Below, piece after piece: positions 44,761 through 57,598 of a DNA stretch of 64,000 nt. The DNA is taken from positions 60,696,201 to 60,760,200 of the forward strand of contig CM059562.1 in the NCBI GenBank assembly GCA_030386875.1, read 5' to 3'. This DNA is from Morinoia aosen (Eukaryota > Arthropoda > Malacostraca > Amphipoda > Talitridae). The stretch's first letter is position 1. Each line of letters opens with the position of its first letter. The translations under genes and the position numbers were made by a program. The notes under the pieces were generated by a model. It searched no databases, was not told where the DNA came from, and was given only the letters and a program-made list of their open reading frames with translations.

Positions 44761-46005
44761 TTTTTCACTTTAATTTAAAAAGCTCAAGTTCAATTTAAAA
44801 GAGCTCAAATTTAATTTAAAAAAAGGTCAAGTTCGATTTAAAAAGTCTCAAGTAGGCTATATTTTGAAAAAGATCAAGTTAAAAGATGCGCTTCCTTGAA
44901 GAAGTAATAGATGAATCCAGTAACGCCATAACACTCAGGCTATGTCTACGCTCCTATAATCATATACAGAAACATTTTGCTGGAATACTTGCGTTAGAAG
45001 ATTTAAAGATGGGAGATAACGTATAAATGCACTTAGCTACGGTATAAATGTGTACAAATGGGATTATTAGTTAAGAGATTGGCCTCTAATTTGGTATTAC
45101 ATTTTGTGGATAATATTACATGTATTATATAACATGATCTAATAAGCCTATATTGTAGCAACCTTGTTGTTTAAATATAATTTTGAAGCTATGTTATGTT
45201 TAACTTTTCTTTCAGTGCAGTTTGCTAATTGTCACACAGTTACTTATCACATAAAGTTTTTTGGATCATTTTTGTCGATCGATACAAGTACCGATGATCT
45301 GTTTAGCAAATGATTCATAGGTAAAACTTGAAGAATGTCAAATTAAGTATAAAATCATAGCAGCTTCGTTTGTCTGGTATTCGATTTACTCTATTTTCAA
45401 TTCCAGTACTTTTGCATAAATCCCCCTCAGGGGGATACAACTATTGTATCTATGGGAATTAGCGCTCCCAGGGGAAAAATATTAGGGCCCGAGCTGATAG
45501 TTAGGTAGGCCTTCTTTTTGTTGAAATAAAATGTTTTTTGTTATGTTAAGGACCACCTTTTTTCGGTTCACTACTGTCCTGTTTTTCAGCACCTCTGACT
45601 TTCTTCTTCAACTTTTATCTGATTTCATGAACTTCTTTCCCATCTTACTGTTTCTATGCCCTTTCTGCATAGATTCCTCATTTTCTTATCTCCATACTAA
45701 ATGGTGCCTTCCTCCTTCCTCTCTTCGATACGCTCTATTTTTGCAGCGGTTAGGGAGGCTTAAACTAACTTATAATCTAATCTAATATAATCTTTGCATA
45801 AATATGCATTCTCACAAACAAACTTTAATTATATTATTATTACATAAGTATGCAATTTTAGAAGAATGAGCTTTTCAAAATATAACTTGACTTTTTTAAA
45901 AGTATACATGATATTTTTTCAAATTAAACTTGCCCTTTTTTAAATTTACCTTGAGCTATTTGAAATTGAATTTGAGCTTATTTAAATTAAAGTTAAAAAG
46001 CTGTA
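44756..46005. mobile_element. Foldback-type element with sub-repeated arms, interrupted by A8
   Basis: Arms at about 44756-44880 and 45876-46005 are inverted copies: ACAGCTTTTTCACTTTAATT at the left against ACAGCTTTTTAACTTTAATT at the right (reverse complement). Each arm is built of ~22-bp sub-repeats around TTTAAAAAGCTCAAGTTC. Long inverted arms made of short tandem units are characteristic of Foldback-like elements. The ~1 kb interior holds the family A copy A8 and AT-rich DNA with no transposase. Termini beyond the arms and a target-site duplication are not clear. Confidence 0.7.
45411..45802 (+). repeat. Family A retroposon copy A8 with target-site duplication
   Basis: The element body is 45421-45792 (372 bp), flanked by TTTGCATAAA at 45411-45420 and 45793-45802. 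It is the only plus-strand copy. It starts TCCCCCTCAGGGGGATACAA, continues through the GATACAACTATTGTATC and GGGAATTAGCGCTCCC stems, a TC-rich middle, and ends in TAATCTAATCTAATATAATC. It lies inside the foldback element. Confidence 0.9.
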
Positions 46006-47194
46006 GTACTTCGTTCTTTGCCGGTTACAAAGTTACCTGGCTCCTGAGAAAAAAAAAATCATTTATAAATGGAAAGCATGGCGTTTACGTTTTGTGTACC
46101 TAGTCGTCAAAAATTTATTTATGAATTATTGAAACAAATTTTCATTCAGAAAAACTATTTCAATCAACAGTTCAAATGTGTATCCAATTTTTGTAAAATC
46201 CCCTTTTCGTCTCTTGATAACATGGGAATGAATTTCGAACAACCTCAATTATTGCAATTCAGATACAAATTTACGGTCGCTGTGCGGTAGCGTTCAGGTA
46301 TCCAGTCCTCAGGCTGGGGAGTAGAGACAGGCAGACCAACCGAGCCAGCGACAAGCCGTGTAATATTTTGCAGGTGTTGAAGGAACGAATTGGATATAAT
46401 GGTTATGTTATTACGCAAGTGTGGAGAGAATGAATTGGAATGAAATAATTGGATTTTTCTCAGCATCATGCATAAATTTTCAAATCTAACACTATTGATA
46501 AGCGTGACCCACAGAGGAAAGACTGGTGGTGATACCACACTTTTTAGTTAACAAGCCATGTAATTTTTTCGCTCTCGTTGAGTGTTCAATGTATATTCAG
46601 CACACATTAGCTCACATCTACGTCACAGTGTCTCTCTATTCCTTCCTTCCCTTGAATTTTTTTATCCAATTCGTACGGGGTAAATATAAAGTTTTTAAAA
46701 GCCCTTGTTTGATAATTAGAAGTAGATGCAGATACATGATATAGCCAAACATTGGATATGCAGAAATGAATTTATTTTTTTATTATGTACGCAGCAATTT
46801 ATCTCCCATCGAATTATTGATAAGCTTTGATTTGTGGATGACGGTGATTTATGTTGAAACCAGTATCCGAGCTGTGAACGCTACGTGATTATTTTATCCC
46901 AGCTTAATTACTGAAGAGGAAGCGCCACGGTCGTTGACACTAACTAAAGAAGCGACAAGCAGAAACAGAAGTTAGATATATCTACGTACGCTTTCTTGTT
47001 TCAAATTAAACATGGAAAAATGACCTCTAAGGATTCTTCATTTGGACTTATTAATACCTGGAAGGCTACCATCATCATTGTATTTTCGGGATGTATCGAA
47101 GGTACTTTTCATTCTTCGGTTCAATCCATCTGTCACTGTTTATTCACTATATAATAATACACAGTTGCTTGCTTGTTTGGCTGGTAGGTCGCCT
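46006..47194. other. Unassigned AT-rich stretch
   Basis: Short frames only (73, 97 and 72 codons), without recognisable motifs. Confidence 0.3.
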
Positions 47195-47254
47195 CTTTGT
47201 CACTCTCTTTAGAATTTACATAGGGGGAACATTGAAAGAAATATGATAGGAAGA

Positions 47255-47510
47255 GGTTGTTAACGTGTCACACATTGGAATCAAGCTGGATGCGCTTAAT
47301 GACCGTATCTGTGATCCGATTTTCACGGGTGAACAAGCACAAGAATATTTGAATCTCAATTACTTACCGATATGTTTATTGCTCACTGTTAGTTTTTCAA
47401 GAAATCAAAGTGGCTTGATGTTTTACCAAACTGATTTCATGATTTTTGTGCTTTATCGAACATTATCGAATCCCGTCATTTTTGATGGGCCATGTGCAAC
47501 AGTAAAATTC
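47255..47510 (+). repeat. Dispersed repeat B, copy B4
   Basis: GCGCTTAATGACCGTATCTG, TTTTCACGGGTGAACAAGCA and CAAGAATATTTGAATCTC are followed ~110 bp later by GAATCCCGTCATTTTTGATG, the same order as in B1 and B2. A 133-codon frame (47265-47666) overlaps it; as the matching part of B1 and B2 has no such frame, I do not call it a gene. Confidence 0.65.
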
Positions 47511-47910
47511 ATAAACGTCACCGTTACACCTCGCACGAGCAACGTCTGCGTTAGACGAAGACGTCATCACTGGCAATTGCAAAGAATTAACTATAAGCCT
47601 GTGCCGGTGAGGTATCGGCAGCTCGCACTCTACCACGATAATGTGGTTATTGTTTATTTAAATTGACGAGAAATGAATATGTTTACTTTCACTATATGAG
47701 TTTGCAATGCGGAAAATTTTTGATGCAAACCGTGATGGTAACAATTGCTTTTCACAGCTTATGAAAGCAGTAAAATAAAGTATTCCGGATGAAAAGCAAT
47801 GAAATACACATCTTTTCACAGTGTTTCTATTTCACAGTACTTCCCAATGTTTGCAAGAAAATAATTTAAAAGTTACATTACACTGCGTATTGTTATCACA
47901 GAATCAATGG
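47511..47910. other. Unassigned stretch
   Basis: The first ~130 bp are GC-richer and covered by the tail of a frame that starts in repeat B4. Nothing else was recognised. Confidence 0.25.
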
Positions 47911-48008
47911 AATTATGTTTTCTAAACTTGATCATGTTTCCTAAACTTAATCATGTTTCTTAAACTTGATCATGTTTCTTAAATTTAATTATGTTTTGTA
48001 CACTTGAT
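47911..48008. repeat. 19-bp tandem repeat, 5 copies
   Basis: Five units of the type GATCATGTTTCTTAAACTT (with AATTATG and AATCATG variants) in direct tandem. This short array shares no sequence with the other 19-bp array at 38787-39345. Confidence 0.9.
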
Positions 48009-49009
48009 TTATTCTCTTCTTCAAAAGAAGCTCATGTTTATGCAAGGCAATGTTCCATCGGATTCAGCGCGGCAGCGATTCACTCGATCATAAAGTCTTC
48101 TTTCAATTGTCTTCAAACGCAACCAATTTTGATTGCTACGCCTCCCTCTTCGCCAGCTTTAAATCAAACTGTTTATCTGCGGGCATCATTTAGGAGGAAA
48201 ATTTGTTCTCAAGAAAGGTTATGCTAATTTATTTCAACCAATGATAACGAGCGTGCGACTCACTTTGAAGCGGATATTTAGGTTAAGGGTTTCAATTTAG
48301 AAACATTATGGACGTCGTGCTCTTTCCAAAATGTTTCATTTCAATACAGTATCAGAAATGATATGCAATGATTGTGGATTGTATTAGAATTGTCTAGAAA
48401 CTCAGAAATGTGAGGTATTAGATTTTTAATGGGTTGAAGTGGTGCTGCGTCATCGAATAAGTACGAATAATTATTTTTTATAGGCTCCAGAGCATAATAG
48501 TTGTATTATTTCTTTTCTGCCTGACAATATTATTTTTAAGCTTAACTGACCCCGTAAAAGTAATCGAAATTATTCATCGCGTTCGCCCAAGTTTCATTTT
48601 TTTAGTCTGCCTTACCAATACTTTTTTTAATTAAGAACAAAGTCGAATGGTTAAATAGCATACACCAGAATATTCCTTCATCTATCACACGTGATTGTTT
48701 TTTCTCGGTTATTGATGAAGTTCAAAAAAGAAATAAGTGGTTTGCTGTTCTGGTCGCCTTGACACCAGTAATCTTTCCCTAAACTTTTTCCATGATTCAT
48801 GGCATTGAAAGCTGAAATGTTTCCAATCCGTACTGCAACTCTAACTTATTAATGTGATGAACTCATTGAGGACACGTTCATGTTATCAATAGTTGTATGT
48901 CGCTACTGTCGTAGGCATTAAATTAAATAAAATATAATAGTGAAAAGTGGCTTTATCAGTGTTTTTCAAAAATTACCTGTTAAGTAACGGTCATAATGAT
49001 ATTATTGAT
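48009..49009. other. Unassigned ~1 kb
   Basis: AT-rich. The 78-codon frame at 47991-48227 starts inside the tandem repeat and has no recognisable motif. Confidence 0.3.
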
Positions 49010-49305
49010 TATAATAATAATGAAGGCATCTACGGATGCTTTATTTCCAATCAAGCCTGATACATATCACCTTGTACATTGGATTTTCAAATGCCTTATA
49101 ACTAACGCCAGGACGCCATGACGCTTTCCCCCGGTCAAGACCGGTACCCATTTCAGACACCTGGGTAGAGTGGGGTATTGTGCTTGGAATTTTTCTCCTA
49201 TACCCAACAGAGAAAATCGCCACTGCCAGCGCCGAGTTTCGAACCCGGGCCCCGGCCGCACGGCGGCGGAACCTATAGCACACGGCTATCGCGAGCTCTA
49301 GTCTT
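49010..49305 (-). repeat. tRNA-headed SINE, family C copy C2
   Basis: On the minus strand the head reads GCGATAGCCGTGTGCTATAG (A-box-like) and, ~40 bases on, CCCGGGTTCGAAACTCGG (a strong B box), the internal RNA polymerase III promoter pair of a tRNA-derived SINE. The body shares the ordered blocks listed for C1, and the 3' end runs into an ATT-type simple tail (CATTATTATTATAATC) near 49010. The whole is ~290 bp. The two minus-strand frames here are incidental. Confidence 0.85.
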
Positions 49306-49339
49306 CTCTGAGAGCTGACTTAAACTGTGTACTTGTCTA

Positions 49340-49923
49340 TACAGGGTGTCCGCTAAAAAAAGCAGCTGATTTTAAAACACTGTAGTTTGTAAAATATTAT
49401 TGCTAGAAGGCTGAAATAAATTTCAATGAAAAGAAAAGGATTTATAGTTCTATTTATTTTGATAATTTTATCTATTCGGCGTACCAAAAGGAGAGAAACA
49501 AGAATTAACGTTATAAGGATTTTAATCAGCCAAGATAAAACGAAAGTAGTGAGAAAATGGTCTGCTGAGACACAGGTAAAAGAAACTACGGTTCATTTTA
49601 TTCTAAAAGAGGAACTTTATTTAAAACCGTATAAAATGTAATTTCATCAAGAAATTTCACCGTATGATAAAGATTGGAGGTTATTATTTCACCGCAGGAT
49701 TAAAAAACAGGGGCAGTTGTGATCAAACTTTGTCAGAAAACATTATTTTCAGCAATGAATCTCACATTTAATTGAAAAGTTTGTCACATATTCAAAATTA
49801 TCAAAACAAAATAGGGCTTTATGTCTCGCTCTCTTCAATGAAGCCTATTTTAGCCTTCTATCAAAAATATTTTATAAACTAGAGTATTTTTAAATCTGCC
49901 ACTCTTTTAGCGGACACCCTGTA
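49340..49923 (+). mobile_element. mariner/IS630-type relic with 17-bp perfect ends
   Basis: The element body is 49342-49921 (580 bp) between TA dinucleotides (49340-49341 and 49922-49923). Both ends are CAGGGTGTCCGCTAAAA, perfectly inverted. The plus-strand frame 49426-49641 ends in KETTVHFILKEELYLKPYKM, the second helix-turn-helix and following conserved block of Tc1/mariner-group transposases. After its stop, homology-like text continues (SPYDKDWRLLFHRRIKKQ) in broken form, and the catalytic core is missing. It is a short deletion derivative with well-preserved ends. Confidence 0.88.
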
Positions 49924-52078
49924 GTAGACCAAAGACACCATATTTCAAAGAACTTTCTTTCTTTCTTAGAGTTTCTTTCAAACTCAAATAGAGAACGCCG
50001 ACGAAGTTTGCTCGACTTCCCAAAACTTGTAGGTTGAACTTTTCTTATTGAGTTTCTGCATGGAAAATTATTTCGAGACATACATCCATGGACTTTCAAA
50101 ATAATTCGATCATAAGCGACCAAGAGTTTGATAAGGCTTCCACTGTATATACATCGTCATTTTAGACGCGATACCACCGAAATAGCACCGTTGATTTTTA
50201 AACATTTGAAACAATGAGTCATCGACTTTTGACAATTTAATTTGGGGTTCCAATTTAATTTGAGGTTTGAGGTTCAAATTTAATTTAATTTGAGGTTCCA
50301 CTAGCAAACAACTGGGAGTTGCTCTTTCGATTTGGTGTTGTGTCAAACTCAGAATGCTCTACAGAACGTCGTGTGCACCACACATATCATGAAGCGCTAG
50401 TGTGTTGCTGCGAAGTTTTCCTGCCTGAAAATCATACTTGAATGGACTCTTCGATGAATGTAATCCAATCGATTTTTGCTTCTCACACAATTCTTTTTCA
50501 GCCATTTTCACTAAAAGAGAAAAAGAGATATTTTGAAATTGTTCAATGATTGGAAAATTTTCCCATCATTTATATTGCTAAGGAAATGCAAACGTTAATA
50601 CAGGAAAGCTCATGTGCTTTTTGATGTTAGAGTCAATAGACGAATTTAACGTATTTTACTTTCATATTTATATTTTTTTCTCTGTTTTCAAACAATGCGT
50701 CATATTATATACCTCAAAGAAGGAGAAGATTATGAATGTTTTTAGAACAGCATTCGTTTCGCTCCCAATCGCATAGTAATCAGATGGCATGACCAATTCC
50801 GCCATGAACTAAACGAGCTAGCAAACAACGCGCTAGTTAAACGTCATCATTAGCTTTTATTGTCTTTAACGCTCAGATATGTAACTTTATTGCGCAGAAT
50901 TGGCACCATGTTTAAGTTATGAGTTAAACTTCGAAATTAAAAGATATTTAGTTGATGAAATCGAGTGTATACAAACAATCTTGGTTCCAAACTATAGTTA
51001 TGAAAAATACTCTTATCTTTAGTAAATTTCTAGGAGAGCGACCTCAAAACATCGCTGTAATGAAGCGAGGTTTAGGTCATCTCGCTCCAAAAGTTCACTA
51101 CTTATTTCATAGTGTATTTAACTCATGTCAAATATTGTACCCGTGATATCACGTCCCCTGTCATAAAGTGTGCCGCACAGCTGGCTCTAAATACTTTCCG
51201 GCACAAGTGATGTCGACTGAGTGTCGCGCTTACCTCTCATTTTCCTTGGCTCCAACAATTCTCTGCAGCAGCAGTCACTTACCTCGTCCACATTTTTTGC
51301 CTCCGGTGGCAGCGTGACAAATATAAATAGCTTCAATATTTATTGTTCGTAGCTGAATCGCCATGCATCAGTTTGGTCATTCATCCGTCCTTTAGTCTGC
51401 GCATCGATTTAGAAGAGAGTTCTTTGCTCCAAGATTTATTTATAAGATTTTGTGCTAACGGGTGACTCGAGTTCTTATATCAGCTTCGTCCTCATTTTCC
51501 GAGCTAATTGCCGCAATGGAACAAAATGAAAGGAAAAGAAAATGTTTAGTGAACATTTCACTTCAATCAAAACAGGTGATGAGTATGTGTTGTTATAAGA
51601 GTACATAAGTCATGGACTGAATATGAATTAACAAACTATGTGAGCCGTATTTAAGACGAACTTAATATTTAAGGAATATAATGACCCTTCAATAAATGTG
51701 AAATTGACAGCGCAGAACATTTAAGTTTGTGGGATATGTATATGCTTAGTAAAATATTTACAGGAAGGAAAGACGATGCATTAAAAAGATGTTTTACTTC
51801 AACACAATTTTTTGATGAAAAAATAATTTCGGCTATCCTCGTTGTTTGTACTCTATCGTGAGAAGCTTGAAGAATATATGAAGAATAAATCATTCTAAAT
51901 TGTTCAAAATCCTCAGTCGAGTATATTTTTATAATTCTAATAGTTGGTTTTGTATTTGCTGCTGAATGATCACTTGATATGAGATGCATTTGCCAGAATT
52001 TCAGCACCAGTGTTAAAATTTTCAAAAATTTCAGCTCCACTTCAACTCCTCTCTGCTATTTGAGAGAAGCCACTTATT

Positions 52079-52118
52079 TTTGCGCATGCGTACGTGGAGC
52101 ATTTGCGCATGCGTACGT
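52079..52118. promoter_or_regulatory. Duplicated TGCGCATGCG motif (NRF1/EWG-like)
   Basis: TTTGCGCATGCGTACGT occurs exactly twice, at 52079-52095 and 52102-52118. TGCGCATGCG matches nine to ten bases of the palindromic site bound by NRF1 and its insect relative Erect wing, which usually sits in promoters. There is no recognised gene beside it, so function is only possible. Confidence 0.3.
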
Positions 52119-53605
52119 ATTGGACTACTTCGTATTTAAAACTTTGAACGTACTGCTTCAACACATTTCGTTTTTTTTAAATCGTTATTCAATTTTTTTC
52201 TATATATGATCACCAAAGTCGCATTACTTATTAAAGTCATTTAATAAATGTGATTTGCAAGTATTCTTGAAATTTTTTTTCTACTAATGTTCAATGGTCG
52301 AAAACTCTCTTCATTTGTTTCTTTTAAAAACCTATCTTCAACCCCAGTTTGAATATATATGATGGACGATGCTAAGAACGAATTAGCGTACCTGCATGAG
52401 CATCAATGAAGTAGGAGGATATGAGTACAAAGATAGTACGAGAGATGCTACAACGATGTTCAGGCCTCTCTTGCTGTGCGTCTCTAGAGGCAAAATAGCT
52501 ACCAGCGCTGAGCGCACCACGGCCTAGTGTAAATATTTGCCAGCCTAAGTTGCGTATCGTTAAGATAGCTTTGGAATAAATGATAGAGAGGGCTAATTTT
52601 TTGAGCGACTGTAATAAATAAATCATTGAGAAAAGCAATACAAGAGATAAAATATCGATATTTTATACTGCTTTTTCATGAAAATATGTTAATTTTAATA
52701 ATCAGGATTTTCTGTGCAAAATAAATTGATGCCTAAAATGTTCGCGAGCCAAACTACAATACTGAATTAATGTTGTGCTCCAGAGGAAAAAACTTGCGTT
52801 CCCTGACGATTCAAGTCGAATCCTTTACGCTTAAAACGCTGTATTAAAAGCTTCACAAAGTTCGCATAATCATCGCAATAGTTTTCGTCCTACAGCAAGT
52901 ACACATATTTTTCCATTTTGTAGCCAGAACACCCGGAAAATTAAGGCTTCCGATATTTATTGATAAATTCTAAATAAAACACGAAATTGTTTTATTTCGT
53001 ATTAACTAACAATGACTAAGGAAAGTAAATGACTTACATTTTAAACTAATGACTGAGTAAAGTTAAATATAGTTTATTGAAAATTAAAGTCGATTACTAA
53101 CATTGGATTAGCAAGTTCAAATTTCAGTTGGCAGAAGTATAAATATTCATTAAATTTTACAGACAAATGGAGTAAAAAAGCTGCTGAAATTTATTGAATG
53201 AGAACGAAGGACAATGGTTTTCACGCGATAAATTAGCAGAAGATGCCAAGTATTATGCATTATTATGGTCAGGCAAGCATTCTGTATAATGCAAATGAAC
53301 AAACACTGCACTTCTGTGGGTTCGAAATTTTTCTGAAACTTGACATACTTTCAAAAGTTCTACAAAGGATAACGGTGCTTGATTCTTCTTATAATCTCGT
53401 ATAAAGATGGTATAGCCAGTGTCAATCAAACCTACTTACATGGCACCATTTGAAGATTCGAATGCCTCTCTTTCAATTTGTAGGAACCAAGCGAACAAAA
53501 CGACCCAGCTTGACTGCAGGCAATTTGCACGTGAACTGCACATGATAGCGTAACGAGGCTGCTGCAACTGACTGCATCAAGCCATGATGTGCGGTACATG
53601 AGCTT

Positions 53606-54010
53606 ATGCTAAAATTACTCCAATTTACGGGCCTCGTGTCCGTTGTACGACACAGAAACCCTCACCATCAACTCCGTCATAAGGCTTGCTCAAATGTTGT
53701 AGTCCCATTTGGCCGTCTGTCGTGCGAAGTAGCAGCAGCCTGGCTCTGTGTTCAGGCCCGCATTAGACACAAGCCTGGCGCGGCCGCGTAGCATACGCCG
53801 AGCTTGAAGCCTGTGGAGAAAATAGAAGAAGAGAATCGAAAACGTGAAGAATTTTTTAGTTGCAGCGTATCACTGTGTAGTGGCAGCTCACGTACAGCAA
53901 ATGCCAGCATAGAAATGCACGAGAGCTCTGAAATGAACGCATTATTGAAAATACTGGAAACAAGTTCGTCGTTAAGTTCAGAAAGACTTTACAAATATTT
54001 CATAAAATAG
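53606..54010 (+). CDS. Two adjacent unrecognised open frames in a GC-rich block
   Basis: I recognise neither. The first (53606-53791, 61 codons) is Arg/Ala-rich. The second (53804-54010, 68 codons, TTG start) begins with a charged, helix-prone stretch (KPVEKIEEENRKREEFF) and is Ser-rich after it. The block from about 53530 to 53830 is GC-richer than its surroundings, and there are no family motifs. Exons of an unknown gene or chance frames are both possible, and chance is more likely. Confidence 0.15.
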
Positions 54011-57000
54011 CCATCTAAAAATAAGTTCTTTGCTTAAATTCAAGAAGGCTTTGCTAATAACAAAAAAATTGGCACTCGGATAGCAATTGGAAGAATCACT
54101 AATGGAAATTACGGCTTCTTTTATCGTGATTACATTCTTTGTTGATGATTTATTTTGAGGTGTTGCCAGTTATTATTTTATTTGAATAGTCGAAAAGTGA
54201 TTCATATGAATTAAAACTTGAGGTAGTGATAATTAAATAATCAGTCGCAAACCTGTTAAAATTCATTGCTTTTGCATTACAATCATTTGTGACATTAATT
54301 TAGGGCTGAAATTGGGATTTATATATACCCATTCATCATTTATTTTTGTAAGCGTAATTGAAACTGTAAGGTGACACCTGTAACAAATATTGTCCAAGAT
54401 AAATATAGATGTTCAAAAATTTGATTGCCATTTCTTCAAAAAGTCATTTTCTCAAGCGCGAATTGTGCCTCAAATTCTCTCAAGTTGCAATTCAAGGGTC
54501 ACTCACGTGCTGTGCAACATTAAGTTATCATTCCTGATCTTCTCTTCCGCTTATCTTATCTTATGATCTTCCTGTCATTCAGTGTGTAAGTCTATTTTAG
54601 GATTTAAAATTCAGTTAGTCTACTTGGAGATCTGTTTCGACACACTTCCCCGCGTAATCTGTCACCTCTTTCAGTGAAAAATATTTTAGTGAAAAAACAC
54701 ATAATTTTGTGCGTCTTAACTTTTCATGAAAATTATTTTTCACGCAGCAGCTGTGCTGCGCTTATCGAACTTTGAGTCGCAGGCCTCCGCGATGGAAACA
54801 ATGCACCAGCATTTAAACAATGGAATATGGAATTCCTAATTTAATTAAAAATTCACCCTGTACCGAATTATACTGAGAAGCGATTTAGAGTTTAATATTC
54901 TCCACACCATGAGGTTCGTTAGGTGAAATGACTAGGCCTGATGTTCCGTATTCCTCGTCAAGTCTGGGTTGGGAGAACGCAAGGTAAGGGATCTAATAGG
55001 GTAGGACTATTGAAAAGATGCTGGATGTTTTGCCTCACATTTGAAAGGCAATCAGAATGTTTCATATTCAAATTTATGTAAAGTATGTACCTTTCAAGAC
55101 TTCTTTTTCAACATATCAGTCGTTGTTCTTCCTTTATAGAAAATAATTGTTATTTGCCTAGGATTGTCGACCGTTTCTCCAGAAACAAGGACGTCATCGC
55201 TGTAAAACTCTGAAATATTCAGTTTACCGGATGCTGTGAAGACAAAAATACTACTTACTTGAAAATAGCAGTGAAAACTACGTAAAGCTGTTGGAAGAAG
55301 AGGAAAAGCAGGCACGTAGATCAGCAGCACCGTTTACTCTCACCGTCACGCAAGAACGAGGGAAGTTTGGGAAAAAAAGATAGAAGGCCTAGTGAGTAAA
55401 CCCACATCAGACTCCTCCAGCGAGCGTAACTCATTCTGATCGTTGATGTGCGGATACGAGTGACGAGTTCTGGTTTCTTAAAATATTTCGACGAGGTCAG
55501 ACACTGTCAGCATGTCTCAGAGTGTAACGCGTACGAATCTATGACATCCCTCCATTGAAGAGCACGAAAAATTCATTCTGCATAAGTCTATTCATTACAA
55601 GCCCACTAAGCTCAATAGATTTACAAACAATGGCCTAGATACCCTCGATGCAAAGAAGTTTCATTAAAATCCGCTGAAGAAATATAACGGGGGCTCTAAC
55701 CTGCTTTGAAGCTTCTGTGCTGACAAGAATATAAGGGTAAAAACGCACGTTTCACTGAAAAAAGAGCCACCAGGTACTATCTCTTCTAATCTTGCTCAAC
55801 GATGCAACGCAATCAATACGAGCAGGCAAGACAACTTATCGCAGTAAAATAAGTCAACTGCCCTGCAAAGACCACTAAAAATAGAGCTTCATACAGAAAA
55901 ACATTTCAGCGGATTTTAGACTACGGTTGTTATTTCCGTTTTGACTGATATTTGTTGCATACCTGAAAGAATACACTTCTTTAGCATGAACTAAAATAGC
56001 ACAAATAAACAGCATTGCACAGCACAGAGCTTGTAATCCTCAATCAAATTAACTCGGATATATTCGACTATCTTAGCATTGGTATATAAATCATACTTAA
56101 AGCATCGTTGGAAGTGCAATTATTCTGATCCACGATAAAAAACAAGTCGATTAAATCGACCTTAAAAGGGCAGACGGAGTCCACTTTCTCTCATCTGAGT
56201 AAATCGTAAAGACCTGCTCGAGTAAATGCATCAGAGGCGAACCTGTAAACAACGAGAAACATTACATAAAAAACATTGGGCTATACGGATCAATTTACGA
56301 AGAGTTATAAAGGTTGCGCTGACTGAAAGTTACTAAATTGCAAACATAAATATTGGCTGAGAATCTGTGAACGAGTAAATACGATGGATCGCACCTAGAT
56401 CAAACGCTGCTTCTGATAGCAAGCATAGTACTGCACCAGACGTAGCACACATTGAGTAAACAATACATGTTTGGACAGTAATTAAATTCGGAAGAGGGAC
56501 CGACCCAAAAGAATTTATTTTATCTGACACAAAATAGATTGATGTATATAGCAACACTGAAACTTCGTGCACATCTTTAGAACGGACGTACTCCCATGCA
56601 GGGAAGAATGATTGTTCCAGAGTTATAGTAAAGTAATAAAACTATCATAATTTTGCTTGTGCTTCGTCCGCCCTTCCGTTCGTGCGTGTATTGTACCCGT
56701 CAGTCCGTACTTTACGCTACAAACTTCAAACGGTATTTGAAGATAGGATATGTAACCTTAAAATATCTTGCTATGTTGGGCTAAGTCATTCATATTAGAA
56801 AAATTTGGGCAAATTATTTCATGGGTCCACAGGCATAGACTCAGATCCGTTGGACTCAAAAATCAGCTAGACGCTGATTTTCGCAGTAGTGAAAAAAGGC
56901 TAATGAACTTATGAACTTTGGATATTCAACAATTCCATAGGCTATGTTAGTAGGATAGGCAATGTTAGATTAATGTAAAATAAGCTTTGTTAGAATGGAT

Positions 57001-57598
57001 GGTTTTGCGATAGTTTGGGATAGGTTAAATGAGAATAAATTACAGACATTAGTTAAGAGAGAGTAGGTTAGCTCAGAAACGGTTGAGAAAGCATGGTTAA
57101 GTATTTAGGTCAAAAATTGCTGGTGAATTTCAACACCGGTATAGTGGGTGATGATATAATTAAAATTTTCCAATGGTTTTTTGTGTCGGAAATACTTCAA
57201 CATGCTAATCGTTCGATTTGTATTCCTAAGACACTTAAACACTTTGCACTTAAAATATCATCACGCTATGTTTTTTCAATTTTTTTCCAGTCGACTGTCG
57301 TTATGGTAGTGCATGTTAGGCTGCACAAACTACATGTTAGGACATTTAAAGATTTAATGAGTTAGTTCAATATCAGGGTCGAAAATGCTACTCTGACCAG
57401 AGGTGGAACGCGGACCAGATTTTACATGTACGACACCCTATATAAGATGGTCAAAGTTCTAGATTATAACGTGTTCAGAGTTAAATGTCTTGCTAATATA
57501 TTATAGTGATCAATGACTATCTACGCTCGGTACATAAAAAGCGAGGTTCAGCAAAGGTTTGTTAGACACAGTCTGTGCGAGGGCTTAGCGTTGTAATT

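Larger units (their letters stand above)
49924..57598. other. Unassigned ~7.7 kb
   Basis: Mostly plain AT-rich DNA with chance-length frames. Details worth recording: a short AATTTAATTTGAGGTTCC tandem at about 50229-50300; a duplicated CpG-containing motif at 52079-52118 (separate entry); a GC-richer block with open frames at 53530-54010 (separate entry); 14-bp inverted pair AAAATCCGCTGAA near 55667 and its mirror near 55907; and degenerate GGTTAG tracts at about 56940-57080. No gene was recognised. Confidence 0.3.

Noticed and set aside
47265-47666. 133-codon plus-strand frame
   Set aside because: Its first half is repeat B4, and the matching parts of B1 and B2 have no equivalent frame.
55666-55921. 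14-bp inverted pair AAAATCCGCTGAA, ~240 bp apart, as a MITE
   Set aside because: The arms are short, no flanking duplication was found and there is no second copy in the window.
56940-57080. Degenerate GTTAGG tracts as interstitial telomere
   Set aside because: Too irregular, with no run of exact TTAGG units; similar loose tracts occur near 28930 and 44340.
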